Origin: K23-9 sp049680365 | GTDB lineage: Bacteria > Planctomycetota > Planctomycetia > Pirellulales > Pirellulaceae | Direction: 5' to 3' | NCBI GenBank assembly: GCA_049680365.1 | Contig: JBAUHQ010000218.1 | Span: forward strand, 1-54,746 | DNA: 54,746 nt | In this document: one piece after another, positions 52,001-54,746 of the stretch | How positions within the stretch are numbered: position 1 is the stretch's first letter | How the letters are laid out: each line of letters starts with the position of its first letter | Translations under genes and position numbers: made by a program | The notes under the pieces: model-generated | Database searches by the model: none | Seen by the model: the letters and a program-made list of their open reading frames with translations, nothing else | What the model was told of the DNA's origin: nothing

Positions 52001-54389
52001 CGGGCGGCAACTGGTCATGTACGTTCACGCCGGTTGCTACGTTCGGTCCTGCGTTATTGACGGTGATCGTAAACGTCACGTTTTCGCCAATATTGGGCGA
52101 TGTGTTGTTGACGGTTTTGGTGAGCGACAAATTCGCCGACGCTGGCGTGACGGTCACGGAAGCTTGATCGTCTTCGGCAGGGTTGTTGTTACCGGGCGTA
52201 CTGTCGGGGTCGTTGATGTCGCTGGTTTGAATTTGCGCGATGTTGGTTTTGGTGCCTACCGAATCGACACGAGCAGTGATTTGCAACGACGGTGATGCGC
52301 CCGGCGTGACCGTGCCGATCGTCCAGATACCCGTCGCGCCGTTGTAGTTGCCAGGTTGGTTGGTCGAAACAAACGACAATCCTGAAGGCAACAAGTCGGC
52401 GACCGTGACGTTGGTCGCTGCGTCGACGCCGCTGTTTTGAACGGTGACGGTGAAGACAACGTTTTGGCCCAAGTTTGGCGATGCGTTGTCGACGGTTTTT
52501 GTCAGTGACAAGTCGGCTTGTGAACTGGCGAAGGCCACGCTGGCTTGATCGTCTTCGCCAGGCTGGTTGTTGCCTGGCGTACTATCGATATCGCGTTCGT
52601 TGGCCGAGATGATTTCTGCAATGTTCGTGCGTGATCCGCTGGCAGTGACGTTAACGGTGATCGCAAGTTGGGCCGACTGGTTCGCGCCCAGCGTTCCCAG
52701 ATTCCAAATCCCGGTGCCGTTGTTGTACGACGTGCCATTATTGCTCGTCGCGCTGACAAACGTCGTGCCTGCTGGCAACACGTCGCGAATCGTGACGCCC
52801 GTCGCGGCGCTGGGGCCAACGTTGTTGACGCCGATGGTAAACGTGATCGTGTCGCCGATATTGGGGGAGGCATTGTTGACCGTTTTCGTCAACGACAAGT
52901 CGATCGACTCAGGCGTGAAAACTGCCGAGTCCTGGTCGTCTTCGTTCGGGTTGTTATTGTTTGGTGTGCTGTCCGGGTCAGCTTGATTCGACGCGCTGAC
53001 CTGCGAGGTGTTCGTTTGCTGGCCCAGCGAATTCACGGTCGCCGTTAATGTCAAAGTCGCAGTGTTCGTTCCAGCCACCGAGCTAATGGTGCCGACATTC
53101 CAGATGCCAGTGTTGGTATCAAACGTACCCTGCGTTGGACTGCTGTTGGTCAGTGTGACACCACCGGGCAGCGCATCGGTGACTTGAACACCCGTCGCCG
53201 TGGATGGGCCGCCATTGGTGACGATCACGGTGTAGACGATTTGCTGACCGACATTGGGCGTCGGATCGCTAACGGATTTTGTCAAACTCAGGTCGGACGA
53301 TTCCAAGTTGTCAAAGTTGGCAGTGAAGACGTTCGGTGCCAACGTGCCCACCAAGTCCGCTGTGCCATTGATGTTTGACGCGCCAGAGATATCCATTTCA
53401 ATCGCGCCGACATCGGCAAAATTCACACCGCCACCCCCTGCGGAAACAAAGCTGCTAAAGGGCACGTACTCGGTCGTCGTCGACCCACCACCCGTCACAG
53501 GAATCGGAATCGTTACCGTGCTAAATCGACTGGTCGTGCCAGCGCTTCCGTCGTCGCTGTAAAGACGAATCACCGCGTTGCCGCCTGCCAAGTCAGCGCC
53601 GAATTCCAGTCGGATGCCTTCCGCTTCGCCGTTGGCCGTCAAGTCTTGCGAGAGACCATTGTCGTTGATGACGGTTGCGTCGCCATCGATGCCATCCCAG
53701 ACAATGCGACGCTGCCCGTTCCCGGTTTGAATCGAATCAAACGTCAGCACATTGGGCAACAGCGGATCATTCACACTTAGCTGTACTGATCCGTTCACGC
53801 TGGTTTTGTTTACGAATAGATCACGTTCACCCCCGAGTGCTTCGGCAGCAAGCTGGGCGACTGCAACAGGCTGACCGTCATTGGTAGTGTCATTAGCGAC
53901 GTGCGGATTTCCGTCAAAACTGTCGATCGTTGTGGACAAGCGACCTTGCACGTCGGCCGCGCTGATCGTGATGCGTGGTGACACGTCGGCTTGCAGATTA
54001 CGTCCGCCGGGCGTCGTTTGCGCAGGCTGACGCACAAAGTAGTTGTCGGCCGTCAGTGAAGAGAACGTGTAGCGCCCGTTGCTGTCGGTTGTTTGATTGG
54101 GAAAGACTTGCGAGTCGGTGCCAGATTCAAACGCTCCGCTGCCGTTGCTATCGCGATACAGTTCGACCGTTGCGCCAACGATGCCCGCTTCACCAACGTT
54201 CAGCGAACCGTTGCCGTTGGCGTCATCAAAAATCACGCCCGAAATCTCTGCCAAATCGGTCGGTGCCGCCAAAACACGACGCATTTCTAACTGTTCCATC
54301 CGCAATCGCCCACGATTAGGACGACGGACCTTCGGCGAGGAACACAGGTTGGCTAGTTGTTGACGCAGTTGTTTGGTTCGTCGTTTCAT
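49041..54389 (-). CDS. giant DUF11-repeat surface protein with eleven repeats
   Basis: 1782 residues. N-terminus is Arg/Lys-rich with RLRMEQLEMRRVLA (about 29-42), the planctomycete extracellular signal. Next is an SdrD/Cna-B-like domain (ISGVIFDDANGNGSLNVGEA), then a ~230-residue beta-rich region. From about 366 there are eleven DUF11-type repeats of roughly 125-130 residues, each starting like ADLSLTKTVDNASPN and ending with DPDSTPGN...EDDQ. The series is regular but individual copies differ, so it is an old expansion. The last copies are more divergent (VDIAVSGSVDNAEPLEGE). The protein ends in a short basic segment (RLLQKRLFMSR) with no visible anchor. Probably a cell-surface or extracellular-matrix protein; the partner is unknown. 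Confidence 0.9.
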   Translation of the reverse strand: MKRRTKQLRQQLANLCSSPKVRRPNRGRLRMEQLEMRRVLAAPTDLAEISGVIFDDANGNGSLNVGEAGIVGATVELYRDSNGSGAFESGTDSQVFPNQTTDSNGRYTFSSLTADNYFVRQPAQTTPGGRNLQADVSPRITISAADVQGRLSTTIDSFDGNPHVANDTTNDGQPVAVAQLAAEALGGERDLFVNKTSVNGSVQLSVNDPLLPNVLTFDSIQTGNGQRRIVWDGIDGDATVINDNGLSQDLTANGEAEGIRLEFGADLAGGNAVIRLYSDDGSAGTTSRFSTVTIPIPVTGGGSTTTEYVPFSSFVSAGGGGVNFADVGAIEMDISGASNINGTADLVGTLAPNVFTANFDNLESSDLSLTKSVSDPTPNVGQQIVYTVIVTNGGPSTATGVQVTDALPGGVTLTNSSPTQGTFDTNTGIWNVGTISSVAGTNTATLTLTATVNSLGQQTNTSQVSASNQADPDSTPNNNNPNEDDQDSAVFTPESIDLSLTKTVNNASPNIGDTITFTIGVNNVGPSAATGVTIRDVLPAGTTFVSATSNNGTSYNNGTGIWNLGTLGANQSAQLAITVNVTASGSRTNIAEIISANERDIDSTPGNNQPGEDDQASVAFASSQADLSLTKTVDNASPNLGQNVVFTVTVQNSGVDAATNVTVADLLPSGLSFVSTNQPGNYNGATGIWTIGTVTPGASPSLQITARVDSVGTKTNIAQIQTSDINDPDSTPGNNNPAEDDQASVTVTPASANLSLTKTVNNTSPNIGENVTFTITVNNAGPNVATGVNVHDQLPPGTTLVSASSPAYNSATGIWTVGTIPVGGSQSLNLVATSNSAGTNTNTAEIISSDQFDPNSTPGNGVASEDDQANAAIESQQIDLSLSKTVSNARPNVGEEVTFVITVNNAGPSTATGVAVTETLPAGVTLLGSTPSQGSFNTSTGVWTVGTIGVNASQTISLRTRVDAITNDSNTAQVTAADQTDVDSTPANNAAAEDDQASAAFVTPQADLSITKTVNNPAPNVGDNITFSVLLQNAGPDAATGVSVTDVLPTGVRFVSNNLTTGTYSSNTGIWNVGSLANGGSATLDIIAEVLSLGATTNTAQVTAVDQADPDSSPGNNLAAEDDQDSAQFSAQQIDLSLTKTASVDRPAIGEAFTYTLTANNSGPDSATGVTVSDPLPAGVTFVSSSPAGAYNPSSGLWTVGTIAAGNTASLDITVMADTPGVKTNTAQIASADQADTDSTPGNNVAAEDDQATITTTPASADLSVTKTVDDATPNVGQRVTFNVSVTNGGPDPANNIDVRDSLPSGMSLVNATPSTGNFNSGTGIWTIPTLAANASATLVIQANVDAVGDKTNTAEILTSSQFDPDSTPGNNDPTEDDQDSAVLSPQLVDLALTKSINNASPNVGDQIAFTLGLTNDGPSTATGVQVTDLLPTGLNFVSAIPTVGTYNAGNGIWEIGTIPAGATPTLVINATVGNSRGATNTAEVTAVDQPDVDSTPGNKVASEDDQATAEFVTQVADLSLTKTIDNTTPGQNDPVNFLLTLSNAGPNTATEVVVTDLVPSGLRFVSANPSIGTYDATNGLWKVPSLPVGAAATLTIATALTSANSTTNIAEITSARQFDIDSTPGNGVAGEDDISNASVDPQVVDIAVSGSVDNAEPLEGERIQIVFNATNSGPDAATNVNLRTLLPAGLTLLSSQPQTGSYNSVTGEWTVGNLAAGATTSLTLNAQVDSRGIRRVPIEVISTDQFDFDSTPANDVETEDDQTDVLVQAPRLLQKRLFMSR

Positions 54390-54746
54390 GCCGAATCGCC
54401 ATCAAATTCTGGAGGGATCGCAGTGGATCGTTTGATGCAGACCTATCGCCGGCGCACCAAGAGCGCACGCGGCCGCAAGGTCGACCTAATCCCTGTAAAG
54501 ATCGGCATCCGGCAAGTTGCCGCTTAAGATTTCGGGGGCCGGTCAGGCAAGAAACGGCGACTTTTCCGCCGTGAAACTCGGCAAATCGATCTTCGATAGC
54601 GTCGGTTCGTCTGCCGCTGGCGCTAGCCACGGGCCTTTATGCGGCGTCCCAAATCCGGCTCGCCCCTTTGCTCGACTCTGCGGAGACGTCGAATTTCTCG
54701 CACGCTGGAGCGGATTTACCAGGTGGATAAATGCCCGTGGCTAGTG
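54390..54746. other. upstream region of the DUF11 gene with an inverted repeat at the window edge
   Basis: No gene identified. CTAGCCACGGGCCTTTAT (54623-54640) and ATAAATGCCCGTGGCTAG (54727-54744) are reverse complements with one mismatch, with an 86-base spacer. The element runs to the window end. Promoter elements of the DUF11 gene should lie in 54390-54620 but were not recognised. Confidence 0.7.

Noticed and set aside
49051..54363. Many ORFs on the plus strand opposite the DUF11-repeat gene
   Set aside because: They repeat with the same period as the DUF11 copies and are shadows of that gene.
1..54746. tRNA, rRNA, integrase, transposase, toxin-antitoxin or defence genes
   Set aside because: None recognised by motif or structure on either strand; the window looks like ordinary chromosomal backbone with repeats.

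Overview
The window reads as chromosomal DNA of a planctomycete, most likely in the Pirellulaceae (Rhodopirellula or Rubripirellula relatives). The clues are: two giant extracellular proteins with the planctomycete N-terminal motif (R-x-x-x-LE-x-LE-x-R-x-LL/VLA); a Ser/Thr kinase translationally coupled to an ECF sigma factor; a second Ser/Thr-kinase-type TPR tail at the left edge; Tat-exported GFO/IDH/MocA and DUF3500 proteins; a PQQ-type beta-propeller protein; a DUF4175-like membrane protein; and many small palindromic intergenic repeats. Gene assignments come from motifs read by eye; no database search was possible.

Layout. 1-3.3 kb: tail of a TPR protein, an RmlD/epimerase-like reductase and a glycosyltransferase-like protein. 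3.4-6.9 kb: a huge secreted beta-propeller/dockerin protein. 7.5-13.6 kb: radical SAM protein, small secreted protein, MscS channel, an unknown acidic protein and a phospholipase-C-like protein. 13.7-17.8 kb: Glu/Leu/Phe/Val dehydrogenase, HisA and a secreted alpha/beta hydrolase. 17.8-20.7 kb (minus): methyltransferase, SDR oxidoreductase and HTH protein. 21-28.5 kb (plus): DUF4175-like protein with a ~500-residue disordered region, dihydroorotase, ECF sigma factor and kinase. 28.5-30.3 kb (minus): metallophosphoesterase and SixA-type phosphatase. 30.4-31.8 kb: PQQ-repeat protein.

31.9-38.6 kb (minus) is the clearest operon: aroF (DAHP synthase), tpiA, secG, yicC, gmk, rpoZ, coaC, then a family II pyrophosphatase with regulatory domains. 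Several junctions overlap or lie within a few bases. It joins central carbon and aromatic metabolism, protein export, RNA metabolism, nucleotide supply and CoA synthesis. 39-41.8 kb holds an FkbM methyltransferase, a zinc-finger methyltransferase and a GT4 glycosyltransferase, probably for a surface polysaccharide. 42-46 kb has small cytosolic proteins (FMN-binding, DUF1801, SseB-like) and a secreted carboxypeptidase-regulatory-like protein with a Cys/Gly-rich tail. 46.1-48.9 kb has two Tat-exported proteins; the first, a GFO/IDH/MocA oxidoreductase, is interrupted by a single in-frame TAA. 49.0-54.4 kb is a 1782-residue DUF11-repeat protein with eleven repeats.

I saw no rRNA, tRNA, CRISPR array, integrase, transposase or defence island. 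The most unusual items are the nonsense-interrupted oxidoreductase, the possible frameshifted extension after the SseB-like gene, the acidic tail on SecG, the very long disordered DUF4175-like protein, the eleven-repeat DUF11 protein, and the mix of palindromic repeat families between genes. None amounts to a clearly new system.
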